From Tubiluchus corallicola (lineage: Eukaryota > Priapulida > Priapulimorpha > Priapulimorphida > Tubiluchidae), in contig JAQGDQ010000071.1 in the NCBI GenBank assembly GCA_030141605.1, positions 287,605 through 351,604 of the forward strand: a stretch of 64,000 nucleotides of DNA, read 5' to 3'. How positions within the stretch are numbered: position 1 is the stretch's first letter; the number at the start of each line of letters is the position of its first letter. A program made the position numbers and the translations under genes. This document shows positions 35,101 to 43,292 of the stretch, piece by piece. The notes under the pieces were generated by a model. The model made no database searches. It saw only the letters and a program-made list of their open reading frames with translations, and had not been told where the DNA came from.

Positions 35101-38100
35101 AGTATTGTCAATGGGCTTTTGGCTTATTCTACTGTTTTCTAAGCATTAAGAAGTCTGGCTCCCATGTAGAGCAATGTCCTGCTTCAATAGAAATACAGAC
35201 AACAAGGCTATATGGTCGTTTTCATTTTTACTATGTTTTCCTATGCCAACTTTACTCGAATAGCAAATCTTCTTACGAAAACAGTACATGCAATAAAATT
35301 TCAAAAGAGTTAATATTTTATGTCAATAACTAATATTTGTTTAGGTAATGTGCCTTGGTATTCGGAGGCGTGCTCGTCTACACTAGCAACTACTTATAGC
35401 AGCGGTAACAAGGATGAACGACAAATCGTATGTTTTGATAATTTAGTAAAAATACCATCTGCTACAAGAATTTTAAAAACGTTGCGATAGTACATGCACA
35501 TTGCACAATTTAGTTACAGTGCAAAAAATGTCGTAACAGTTGTGCATTACCATGTTAATATGTTCATCTTCACATTGTTATATTAAAGGGACACCAGCTT
35601 ATGAATATTTCTTCAATCTTATTAGCAAGCATCACCAATGCCCAATTTGCTACTGTTAATACATATATGATACATTGTATCGCCATCTACTAATATAACT
35701 TTTGAACTAACAAGAGCTTGTGTGCCTTTAATAGTAATGTAGAAATAATAGTGCCATTCCAGTTGCTAAGATCCATGTCCTGGGGGGGGGGGGAGGAGGC
35801 TGATGAACTTTTACATTTTGCTTCTTCTGCACATTTTCAGGCTACAACTGATTTGCGGCAAAGATGTACTTATAATCATACAGGGACTTCGGCTTCTGCT
35901 CCGTTAGCTGCTGGAATTGTTGCTCTCGCTCTAGAAGCCAAGTAAGTTTATATATATATTTCAGTATCATGCGAACTGAACTGTAAAAGCCAAGCATCAG
36001 GCTTACAACTATTATAAATTTAGGAAATTTGATTTGTCAAGAGAGAGAATAGAGAGCTCTAACTTGATTTGTAACATTAAATTTGATTGATTTTTAAGAT
36101 TTTCTAATAGCTGGTCCGTTTGAGGCTGTTATTTCATGTGCAGTGCACTCCAAAAGGTGTAACAATTTATGCAGTGACAACTTCAATGGACTGGACAGTT
36201 TTATTCTGAATTGCTATTTTCTAAATAAATTGCTTTTGTTTGTTGCTAAATTTCAAAAAAAAAAAAACAAAACCCAAAAAAAACAAAAAAACACAAAAAC
36301 AAAAACCCCCAAACCATTTAAATCAATTTGGCTGTGGATCAGTTGTTCATAATAAAAAATATTTTCGTAATTTAGCTAGTGTTGTCAATTTTCATGTAAA
36401 GAATGTAATTACCAATTTTTCTACATGCTTTATAGGAAATAAATTGCCTACCAGTCACTTTTATTTTAAATCAGAGTCTTATTGTTATTATGATAGTATC
36501 TGATGAACATATTGAAATAATCTCGAATAAGATCAGTTTCTAAGTTGCTATGGCCATTATCCAGCTCCTGTTATTGATTCACTTCTGCACATTTCGATTG
36601 GTTGCTGTTAAATCATTTATGTATCACAATTGTATTACAGTCCCAGGTTGACGTGGCGTGATCTACAGCACATTGTTGTTAGGACTGCTAACCCGGCTAA
36701 TCTTTATGCGACAGACTGGAAAGTGAATGGTGTTGGCCGGAAAGGTAACATTTGCCTCAAATAAATTAATTTTTATGCGTCAGTTTCATATGTATTCATA
36801 ATTTTATGTTACACATTCATATTGTGTTAAACCATGAAAGAGAAAATAATTAATAATAGTTGTGTAAAAATGATGCATGACATTTGACAATGCCACTGAA
36901 CACACATGATTATGAAGCGCTGCACAGAACTGTACAGAAGCATCTGGAAAAGTAGTTGAGTTTGCCTTGTTTGTCCTGAATTCATACATAATTTGCAGGC
37001 CTCACATGCCAGTCTATTTCAAGTATGTTGTGAGAAAATCAATCTGTTTTTAAGTCAATAATTTACTTTTAGTAACTAAATCTGAACTCATTAACATGCG
37101 TTACTGTTTGTTTTATTCTTGTTCATGCTGCACTGTGTTAAACATAATAAACATGTAATATTTTTTGGTGCAAATTTAATCAGCAGTTTTGTTTTAAAGT
37201 TTATCATAAAACATACGCGTTTGTAGTGAGTCATGAGTCCGGCTATGGGGTGCTTGATTGTAAGCCACTTTTTAAGAAACACTTAAATTTTAAATGGAGG
37301 AAAATTATAAATCAGAAAATGTGTATGAAGGCTTTTTGCTGGAATTCAGCTATTACTCTTTGAATTAAGTGTATTTGCAGTTGATTATCATTGGTACAAA
37401 ATGCTTTTTGTTGTGTTAAGCTGAAAAATCAAGTTGTGGGACATTTGGTTTTCTTGTTATATTGAGTTTGTTCCAGCAAAACCACAATCCCTGTTCATTT
37501 GCATGTCAAAATTGTGAATGCTCAAACGTTTTGAGCTTGTTTGCCTTTTATTTACAGTGAGTCATGCATTTGGTTATGGCTTGATGGATGCAGAAAAGAT
37601 GGTAAAAGTGGCAGCAAACTGGACAAGCGTCCCAAACCAACATCGGTGCGAAGTACCGGCACTGTCAATCAAGTATGAATCGACAGCTGTGTTAACCAAT
37701 AGTCTTTTGCCATGACTTTGCTGCAGTCTTTAATATTATTCATGACTATTTTTGCTAGTTGTTTACTTTTCCAGAGTTGTTGCTTGTCTTGCTAGTAGTA
37801 CTTGGGAAATATACCATATATCTCTATAAATTTGGCACCAAATGTTAATTTAGTATATTATTCTTGGCTATGATCCTCATTGCATAACATTTGTGAGAAA
37901 GTCTGATGGACTTTTTTCAATGTCATGGATCATGAATCTTGGCTGAACTTTACATTTAGTTACAAGACTTTGCAATTACAAGCTGCAATTACATCTTAGT
38001 CCCTGTTTTAGGTTAAAATTTCTTGTAATTTTAGTAATGAACTGTGCATTTCTTTTTGTCTACATACAAGGACTAAAAGGTTGCAGATGCTTTTGTTAAA

Positions 38101-40990
38101 AGACATTAAATTTCGTTTTGTACAATTATTGAATCAGCCACTTTGGTTAGTTAATTGAAACAAGTTTGCAGTGTACTTTTGTTTTTGGTAAGTCTAAGCT
38201 TTTATATTACAGAAAGACCATTCCTGGTCATGGTGCTGCTAAATTCACTATTGATACTAATGGCTGCGAAGGCATGCATAACCACGTTAAGTATCTAGAG
38301 CATGTCATGGCTAAAGTTACTCTAACTGCTGGTATGTATGTGTTTGACTTTCATAAAAGCAGCGTTTACTCTATGGAAAATTCTGCGACGATAGCGAAAT
38401 TTTGTTTTTAAAAGAAAATTTATTTGTCATAACTATAAACAAAACTGATGAGACTATCTTTGGAACTTTTTGCATTTCAAATTTGTTCTGAAATACCCAG
38501 AAAGAGGTCCTTACCTCATAGTTCTTCAGCTTATTTTTATAGTCCGAAGTTTATAAAAAATAAATCATGATGAAGTTGCATCATCACCGTAAATTAATTC
38601 TGTGTCTTTGAATTACATTATTAGCTGCAATGCACTCTTTGACTTTTTCACTTGTTTTGAAGTAGATTATGATTAGTTGTTATTTCTTATTGTCTTATTG
38701 TTTTTGTTTTATGCTGACTCTTTGTAGACAAAAAGCATAAGGATTGTAAGCACGGTGAGTTCTAGTGTCTAAGTAGAAGTAGTGGTATATAGGTTGCCTA
38801 TTTCATAGTCGATTAATCGGATGGCAAACCAATTCGATTATCGATTATAATAATAATTAAAACAAAAATAAAGAGTCAAGTTTTAAATTTGGCCACGTTA
38901 TTATTTTAATAATCAACAGAAACATGTTAGTGGCAAACAGAGTGGTCACATGCGCACTTGAAAATGATAAGTTCGTAATTGTGAGAAACCTTTGTTCAAA
39001 TGGCGGTGCCAGCATGCCAAGTTACTGCACAATGGTAGTGTCGTCTTACTTGATTTTATTATGATGATAGCTATATGTGACTATGTAATGCTAATACATT
39101 TGCCTTGCATTGGCAGGTGAAAAAATAATCGATAATCGGAAATAAAGGCAACCACTATTTGGTAGACAAAGTCAGCTTGTTGAGATTATTTCATTTCATT
39201 TTGTGAAGATTAACCCTGTTTGGAGTCATTTTGCAGAAGTTTAAGTATACTCTGATTTTTCTGGAGTCAAACCTGTCTTCAATTTCACTTTTGTTGCTTT
39301 TTCGCTTTTATAAACAACTTCCAGTTGTTCTTAGATCTACTAAATTGTTATCCAATAGGGCGCAGAGGTGATACGGAAATATTTCTTATTTCTCCCATGG
39401 GTACAAGAAGTACTTTGCTGGCACGACGACCGAGAGACGTGTCACGAGGTGGCTTCAATGAATGGGAATTCATGACGGTGCACAACTGGGGAGAAGAAGC
39501 TTATGGAACTTGGACTCTTGAAATCAATAATCTTGGTGCTCATGGTTAGTTTATAATTTATTATTAATTTTGTTATTATTTGCTAACAAATGCCACGAAG
39601 TGTGAAGTCCAGAAAACTGAAAACGTTTGTTAAGAGAGGTTCTGACATCATTTGCCCTAACTAGAATGTTTCATAGTCCCAGATATTTTAAGTAAATGTG
39701 GTTAATAAGAGTATTGATTTTTACAGTAGTACTATAAATATGGCAGTCAGTTTCAAATGCCTTATAATTTGCTTGAAGTCATCAGTGCATTAGTATTAAT
39801 TATTGTTTGTAATTATGTAATTTGCACCTGTTGAAACTAAATTATGCCTTCAAGACAATTAAAAATAATTTAGGAACTAATATTTTGAAGTAACATCTTT
39901 TCCATTTGTATTAAATCTTCTTTCAGATTAAGATTGAACATCAAGATTGTTTTTGTTTGTTGAAGAGTGCAGTGATTCTGTAGAAGGCTATTTTTCTTAT
40001 CTTTGCTGTCTTTGCTAACACTCTAACATAGTGGGCTCACTTGCGCAATGCCTGTAGCATAAGCATCAACACTTATGTTCCAGTCGAGGGATCCATCTTA
40101 TTTTGTTAATATGCATCTATAGTGCGTGTGTATAGCTAGTTGTCAAATCTTGAGAAACTTCATTTTCTAATCGGTTTTACATTATGTCAAATGGACACCT
40201 ATATGTAATTTTGAAACTGTGTCAGTGTCAGCAATTTTAAATTGTGATCTTATATTAAATATTGCTGATAATAGTAGGACGTTTGATAAAAGTGTAAACA
40301 GTAAAAAGAATTCTTATAAGATAAGATACTAAGTTTCTTAATTATTCCCTTTCTGTAGCCGTACGTGTATCTGTGTTTACTATTCATAGATCCTTTACTA
40401 TAGAAAGTTTACTATTCATTCTAGGAAACTGTTTCATTATTATATTTTTATAATTACTTGCATGTTTAGACTCCAAACTTGTAGACTGGAGCCTCATCAT
40501 GATGGGAACCAGCAAACGACCTGTCGCAACCCCTCGTCGCCATTCTAAACACGGCTGGCAATCGTCATCACGCGCTTTCAGTGTGCGGCAACAGAGTAAT
40601 GAGAAACCGCTCTCTCGACCGCGTAGCCGTACTACTCAAACACGGGTTAATCCACAGAATGTCGATATGTGGGCAGTTACAAAACAGTCACCCAAAACCA
40701 TACCCACTATACCTTATTCTCGCAAGAAAACCAAGTTAGCTAAACCGACTCCTCGTTTTCACTTTACCACTCCTATCCCTGACTTTGTGCGCGATTACCG
40801 CCCCCAGCAGAATGATCACACACCTAAACATAGCTACCACACCCTGCCAACAGAGCCCTCTATAGGGAGATCAGTGATAAAGAACTGTTCAGATATTTTC
40901 TATGACTTTGATCCAAGTCGACATTATATCATCGGCTGGAGAAATGCAACACGGGATGACTTAGGAATACCAGCTCATCAAAAAGGCTAG
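11046..40990 (+). CDS. FURIN: Furin-like proprotein convertase, isoform A (soluble basic tail)
   Basis: Exons: 11046-11216, 19369-19467, 19758-19886, 21043-21171, 24953-25029, 27027-27115, 33241-33413, 34477-34606, 35345-35427, 35841-35941, 36641-36744, 37558-37672, 38213-38331, 39359-39544, 40470-40990; 741 aa, frame closed throughout. It is a secretory-pathway calcium-dependent serine protease of the kexin family that cleaves precursors after basic motifs. Order: hydrophobic signal peptide (about 1-24); prodomain with secondary site RKVAKR (68-73) and primary site RVKR (102-105); S8 catalytic domain with Asp162 (ILDDG), His203 (RHGTRC), oxyanion Asn304 (SGNGG) and Ser377 (GTSASAP); P domain with RRGD (508-511). 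The tail after the P domain (about 585-741) is rich in Lys, Arg, Ser, Thr and Pro, with no membrane segment or Cys-rich repeats. Furin is the closest name, but PC5/PACE4-type paralogues cannot be excluded without a tree. Confidence 0.95.
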
Positions 40991-43224
40991 AAATATTCTA
41001 CATTCTTATTATTGTGTTTATGTTTAATCTCCCATTACGTTAATTCTGGTGGTTTGGTCTTCTCACACTTTAGTTTTTCACCTTTGGTGCAATGTTCTGC
41101 ATCTGTGTCATACTGGTGTATTAGATTTGTAGCAGAATAATCCTTTCAGTTTCATTTGCTGCTTTCCAAAAAGTTTTTGCTTACTGTACTGTTACACACT
41201 TAGCTAACAATGTAGATAAAAAGAAAACTACATAATTATCTAACTGTGGTAGATGTAATGATAACATGGTGTTGGTAATACAGTTTTGTAATGCTCTAGT
41301 TGTTTGTACCAGTAGCGACAGTTCATGATGAGAACAGAGGCATTTGGATCTTTGCAGAAAATTTTATAAGATTCTCAAAAATTGCAAGATTTCGGCATTG
41401 TCAAAACATTGTGAATTATTAATTTACTCCATCTTTGTGTATTATTGCATATAACTAGCACTAGTGAAGTATATTATGCATTGATACACTTTTTTGTACT
41501 AAGATACTTTTGCATAACTCCAGTGCACTTCGCAGTCTGATAACTGCAACAAGAAGCAATTTAAAATGAGAACTTTTGTGGTATTTTAATTTTCCTCACT
41601 GCTTACAATTTTTTTGCAATTTATTTATGACAGAAATACCTCTTTAACCTTGCTCATTTAGTAACATGTTTAAGTGGACATTGTTTCCAATTAATTGCTG
41701 GTACTGTACATTTGAGGAAGTCATTGTAAAATCTAAGCCGTGATTGTTTATTGTTGTTTACACAAGATGTCTGTGCAACTATGCCTTAATTCAGTTATCT
41801 CTCAAATCATTATTTTAAGACTGTATAAGAGGTATTACTGTAATGAGTATTATTTTCTGCAGTTTCCACCTTTCCTCACCAATTTCCTGTCTGGTGTATT
41901 TTGTTTTTCTTTTTCCAATTCAAACCACTATGTTACAACACTTTTCTTTATTATGTATGTTAGTGTTAGAAAATTCTCAGTAACAATTAAACATTGGGAC
42001 AAAGTCTGATAAATTGTCTGAGTTGCTTTACATTTTGCTTACTAGTTGAGTGGCACCTAAGGATCTTTTCATGAATTTTAACTTTAAGACAAAAATTTAT
42101 GAAAAAAATAAGATAATTAATTATCTGTAAATCAAATGAGCATTTACTTTTCTAAAAACGGACAAGAACAGTCAGTTGTTTGGACTGACATGATTGGCCA
42201 CTTGATATTTTGCTTCCATTATTCTTAGTTATCACTTAACTTTGTTTGCACGATTGCACCATGTTCATACGGGTCTTTCATTTGAATGAAGCACCAGTTT
42301 GTGAAATGATGTGCGTTGACATGTGATTTCTTGCACTTTCACTTTGACTGTTACTTTGTGGTGAGTTTGTTGCAAAGCTACTTTTGCAAGGGTTCTGTCT
42401 GCGTGTACAGTGTAAATTTTCACTCCAAATAAGATAGTCAGAAACAGATGAACATCAATGTTTTGATGTGCTAAAATGCTCTGATTTTAGTTGCTCGTAA
42501 AGTTGTCATCTTTTTTTTAAACCAGCAAATATTTCTTTGAAGTGAAAATAGTTTAGTTGGAAACAGGACCATTGGAATGTTTTTGCAGTGAGTTTAATTT
42601 GATGGAAAAACAACTTGTAATTTTGATCAGGGCATAGCTGTACAGCGTCACTAGCATATGAATTCTGTAGAACTAGTTTTCAAGTTTGTTTGTTTGCCTT
42701 GCACTTCTTTCATTGCATGTGAATGTGGCACTAATTTCTTACACTCAGCAGTTCGTTCTACGCAAGTACTGCCTAATCATGTGCAGTTTTTATTTTTATA
42801 CTTTGTCTTAATTATTTGTGTCTTAAATTTTTAAATGGAAATGCAAACTTGGATAGTAGAATGATCGGGATTATACAGTTTAAATTTTAATTTCAGTTTA
42901 TTCAATTTAAATTAAGTATTATTTGCCAAATTGTATGAAAGGTGTAGTATAATATGGATTTATATCATAAATAAATGATTGTTTACCTTGCCCAAGTGTA
43001 AATTACTAAATGATTCTTATCTACTTGCAGCTTCCGACTTGCACTCATGGACACTAATCATGTATGGCACTTCGCCTAAAGGATACCAAAGCTCAAAGCT
43101 AGGTTATCAGGAGGGAACTTGTCTAATGTATAACAGTGCCACCTTGTGTCGATTATCAGTAGTACCACTCATTGCTTTATCTTTGATAATGGCATCTGTA
43201 TCATTGTGTTCGGTGGAAAGGTGA
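11046..43224 (+). CDS. FURIN: Furin-like proprotein convertase, isoform B (hydrophobic C-terminus)
   Basis: Uses the same first 14 exons as isoform A but splices 39359-39544 to 43031-43224, giving 632 aa. The last exon re-encodes the final P-domain strand ([10 protein letters not shown] in place of [10 protein letters not shown]), then a short spacer and a hydrophobic stretch at about 610-628 ([18 protein letters not shown]), with only CSVER after it. This predicts a membrane-linked form, by a transmembrane segment with almost no cytoplasmic tail or by a GPI-type signal. TGA at 43222-43224 is followed by AATAAA at 43287. Both isoforms keep the catalytic triad; choice of terminal exon would set soluble versus anchored protease. 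Support is frame, splice sites and homology between the two exons; no transcript was seen. Confidence 0.85.
11878..11960. other. Possible hAT-type terminal sequence
   Basis: CAGTGGGGATGTACCGGATC and following GATCTGG/CCAGATCC resemble ends of hAT-type elements, but I found no matching second end. Confidence 0.2.
15970..16815. repeat. Fold-back structure with arms of 15-16-bp degenerate repeats
   Basis: Left arm (about 15970-16170): about ten successive units near GAAAGTTTGGTACTAG (for example GAAAGTTTGGTACTGA, CAAAATTTTGTACAAG, GAATTTTTAGTACATG). Right arm (about 16595-16815): the same units in reverse complement (TTCCTAGTAC, CCAGTACTACAATTTCC). The centre is AAC/CAG/ATG microsatellite (16200-16545). 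Resembles fold-back transposons in architecture. Confidence 0.65.
16200..16545. repeat. AAC/AGC/ATG-rich simple sequence
   Basis: Short runs of AAC, CAG and GATGAT between the two arms of the fold-back structure; overlapping low-complexity open frames on both strands are not genes. Confidence 0.8.
17830..17892 (+). repeat. 5S-like SINE remnant
   Basis: CTGGTCAGCAACTGAATGGGTGACC resembles the internal promoter region of 5S rRNA (CTGGTTAGTACTTGGATGGG-type), preceded by GTTGAGTGTGTC. Similar pieces occur near 25345 and 31291. Confidence 0.35.
19369..19467 (+). CDS. FURIN: Convertase exon 2: prodomain with secondary cleavage site
   Basis: 33 codons, phase 0 to 0: [24 protein letters not shown] corresponds to the internal prodomain site whose slow second cleavage releases active furin. 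Confidence 0.92.
19758..19886 (+). CDS. FURIN: Convertase exon 3: primary autoprocessing site
   Basis: 43 codons, phase 0 to 0: [19 protein letters not shown], then [11 protein letters not shown], the standard start of the mature catalytic domain. Confidence 0.95.
20003..20073 (-). repeat. tRNA-like SINE remnant
   Basis: On the minus strand TGGCCTAGTAGCCTAAGG (A box) and GTGGTTCAAGTTT (B box) are at tRNA spacing with CCTTGCAAGC between them. One of the better preserved copies in the window. Confidence 0.5.
21043..21171 (+). CDS. FURIN: Convertase exon 4: catalytic Asp
   Basis: 43 codons, phase 0 to 0: [17 protein letters not shown] with catalytic Asp162. Confidence 0.96.
21554..21599. repeat. 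(AT)n microsatellite
   Basis: Uninterrupted AT dinucleotides in the intron after the catalytic-Asp exon. Confidence 0.9.
22329..22618. mobile_element. Inverted-repeat MITE with 115-120-bp arms
   Basis: Left arm about 22329-22446 and right arm about 22503-22618 are imperfect reverse complements: ends TTTTATAGCTCTCT and AGAGAGCTATAAAA, inner ends AATGTTTAACTATA and TATAGTTAAACATT. The loop of about 55 bases is rich in CAGTAC. Intron 21172-24952; the rest of that intron shows nothing else I can name. Confidence 0.65.
24953..25029 (+). CDS. FURIN: Convertase exon 5, followed by a GC donor
   Basis: 25 codons plus 2 bases: [19 protein letters not shown], ending DEN-AG. The donor reads AG|GCAAGT, a GC-AG intron. 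Joining to the next exon restores [11 protein letters not shown] exactly, so the boundary is firm. Confidence 0.94.
25345..25420 (+). repeat. 5S-like SINE remnant
   Basis: CCTGGATTGTAAGAGGATGG followed by ATGGGTGACC resembles the 5S internal promoter; degenerate. Confidence 0.3.
26242..26255. promoter_or_regulatory. Two overlapping E-boxes
   Basis: CCACGTGCACGTGG, a perfect 14-base palindrome holding two CACGTG sites, in the intron between exons 5 and 6 of the convertase. Could bind bHLH factors; function is inferred only. Confidence 0.25.
27027..27115 (+). CDS. FURIN: Convertase exon 6: catalytic His
   Basis: Completes Arg202 and reads [15 protein letters not shown] followed by GVAYDAFIG. 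His203 is catalytic. Ends in phase 1. Confidence 0.96.
27182..27240 (+). repeat. tRNA-like SINE remnant
   Basis: GTGGCTCAGTTGATAAAGTG (A box) then TGCATTGCAATTAGGAGG and a decayed B box. Strongly reminiscent of tRNA-derived SINE heads. Confidence 0.45.
29115..29246. repeat. (GA)n microsatellite
   Basis: Long AG dinucleotide run with GGGG interruptions; open frames of Arg-Glu and Leu-Ser are artefacts. Confidence 0.95.
31291..31365 (+). repeat. tRNA/5S-like composite SINE remnant
   Basis: GGCGAATAGCTGAGTGGTCA (A-box-like) is followed by CTGATTAGTAATTTGCTGGG and AGACTGCCAGGAA, a good match to the 3' half of 5S rRNA (CTGGTTAGTACTT, TGGGAGACCGCC). Confidence 0.4.
33241..33413 (+). CDS. FURIN: Convertase exon 7: substrate-binding region
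   Basis: [15 protein letters not shown] and [18 protein letters not shown], which in furin line the S1/S2 pockets with acidic residues. The long intron before it (27116-33240) holds several decayed repeats. Confidence 0.96.
33742..33840 (-). repeat. tRNA-like SINE remnant
   Basis: On the minus strand GCGGTTAGTATGCTGGATTT and, about 60 bases on, TCTCCGGGTTCAGC resemble the A and B boxes of a tRNA-derived SINE with an insertion between them. Confidence 0.35.
34477..34606 (+). CDS. FURIN: Convertase exon 8: oxyanion hole
   Basis: [20 protein letters not shown] with Asn304, then [17 protein letters not shown]. Ends in phase 1. Confidence 0.96.
34830..34886 (-). repeat. tRNA-like SINE remnant
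   Basis: On the minus strand TTAGCATGGCTTGAACAGG (A-box-like) and GGGTTCAATTCC (B-box-like) at tRNA spacing. Confidence 0.45.
35345..35427 (+). CDS. FURIN: Convertase exon 9
   Basis: Reads [19 protein letters not shown], the conserved stretch just before the active-site serine. Phase 1 in, phase 0 out. Confidence 0.95.
35782..35793 (+). repeat. Run of 12 G
   Basis: Homopolymer just upstream of the catalytic-Ser exon; prone to sequencing error and could form a G-quadruplex with the following GGAGG. Confidence 0.9.
35841..35941 (+). CDS. FURIN: Convertase exon 10: catalytic Ser
   Basis: TTDLRQRC and [19 protein letters not shown] with catalytic Ser377. A run of 12 G lies 48 bases upstream of the exon. 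Confidence 0.96.
36247..36310. repeat. A-rich (A/C) tract
   Basis: Long A runs broken by C. Could be a decayed poly(A) tail of a retroposed copy, but nothing recognisable precedes it. Confidence 0.6.
36641..36744 (+). CDS. FURIN: Convertase exon 11
   Basis: [16 protein letters not shown] and [10 protein letters not shown], the end of the subtilase fold. Phase 2 in, phase 1 out. Confidence 0.93.
37558..37672 (+). CDS. FURIN: Convertase exon 12: catalytic/P-domain junction
   Basis: [20 protein letters not shown] then CEVPAL, the standard join of catalytic and P domains. Phase 1 in, phase 2 out. Confidence 0.94.
38213..38331 (+). CDS. FURIN: Convertase exon 13: P domain
   Basis: [11 protein letters not shown], then [14 protein letters not shown], matching the LEHxxAxxTL motif of P domains. 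Ends in phase 1 after GCT G. Confidence 0.92.
38728..38754 (+). CDS. FURIN: Candidate 27-base cassette microexon in the P domain
   Basis: Bounded by GCTGACTCTTTGTAG and CACG|GTGAGT, in phase 1 at both ends like its neighbours. Inclusion would add nine residues, DKKHKDCKH, between VTLTA and GRRGD without disturbing the frame. No family support for the insert, so its use is inferred. Confidence 0.45.
38780..39157. mobile_element. hAT-like MITE
   Basis: 378 bp with inverted ends: left TAGTGG, TTGCCTATTTC, CGATTAATCG; right, in reverse complement, TAGTGGTTGCC, TTTCCGATTATCGATTAT. TAATCGATTA-type motifs next to a TAGTGGT end are typical of hAT families. No clean 8-bp target duplication. It lies in the intron before convertase exon 14. 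Confidence 0.5.
39359..39544 (+). CDS. FURIN: Convertase exon 14: P domain with RRGD
   Basis: [20 protein letters not shown] and [17 protein letters not shown], the core of the P domain. The RGD tripeptide conserved in furin is at residues 509-511. Ends in phase 1, ready to join either last exon. Confidence 0.96.
40470..40990 (+). CDS. FURIN: Convertase alternative last exon A: P-domain end plus basic tail
   Basis: [15 protein letters not shown] completes the P domain, followed by about 157 residues rich in Lys, Arg, Ser, Thr, Pro and His, with clusters such as RPRSR and SRKKTKLAK. One Cys and two N-glycosylation sequons (NCS, NAT) lie near the end. TAG at 40988-40990. A weak ATTAAA at 41986 is the nearest candidate polyadenylation signal, so its 3' UTR may be about 1 kb. 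Confidence 0.9.
43031..43224 (+). CDS. FURIN: Convertase alternative last exon B: P-domain end plus hydrophobic tail
   Basis: Acceptor after [28 protein letters not shown] parallels exon A position by position, then a hydrophobic C-terminus. The stop overlaps a GTGAGA that could be a donor (GAAAG|GTGAGA), so a still longer form is possible, but the nearby polyadenylation signal favours a terminal exon. Confidence 0.85.
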
Positions 43225-43286
43225 GACACCAATGCCTTTAGGCTCAACGTTCCAAAAACTACAGGTGTTTATGCATTCCGATTTCT

Positions 43287-43292
43287 AATAAA
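43287..43292 (+). promoter_or_regulatory. Polyadenylation signal after convertase exon B
   Basis: AATAAA 63 bases after the TGA of the hydrophobic-tail isoform. Confidence 0.65.
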
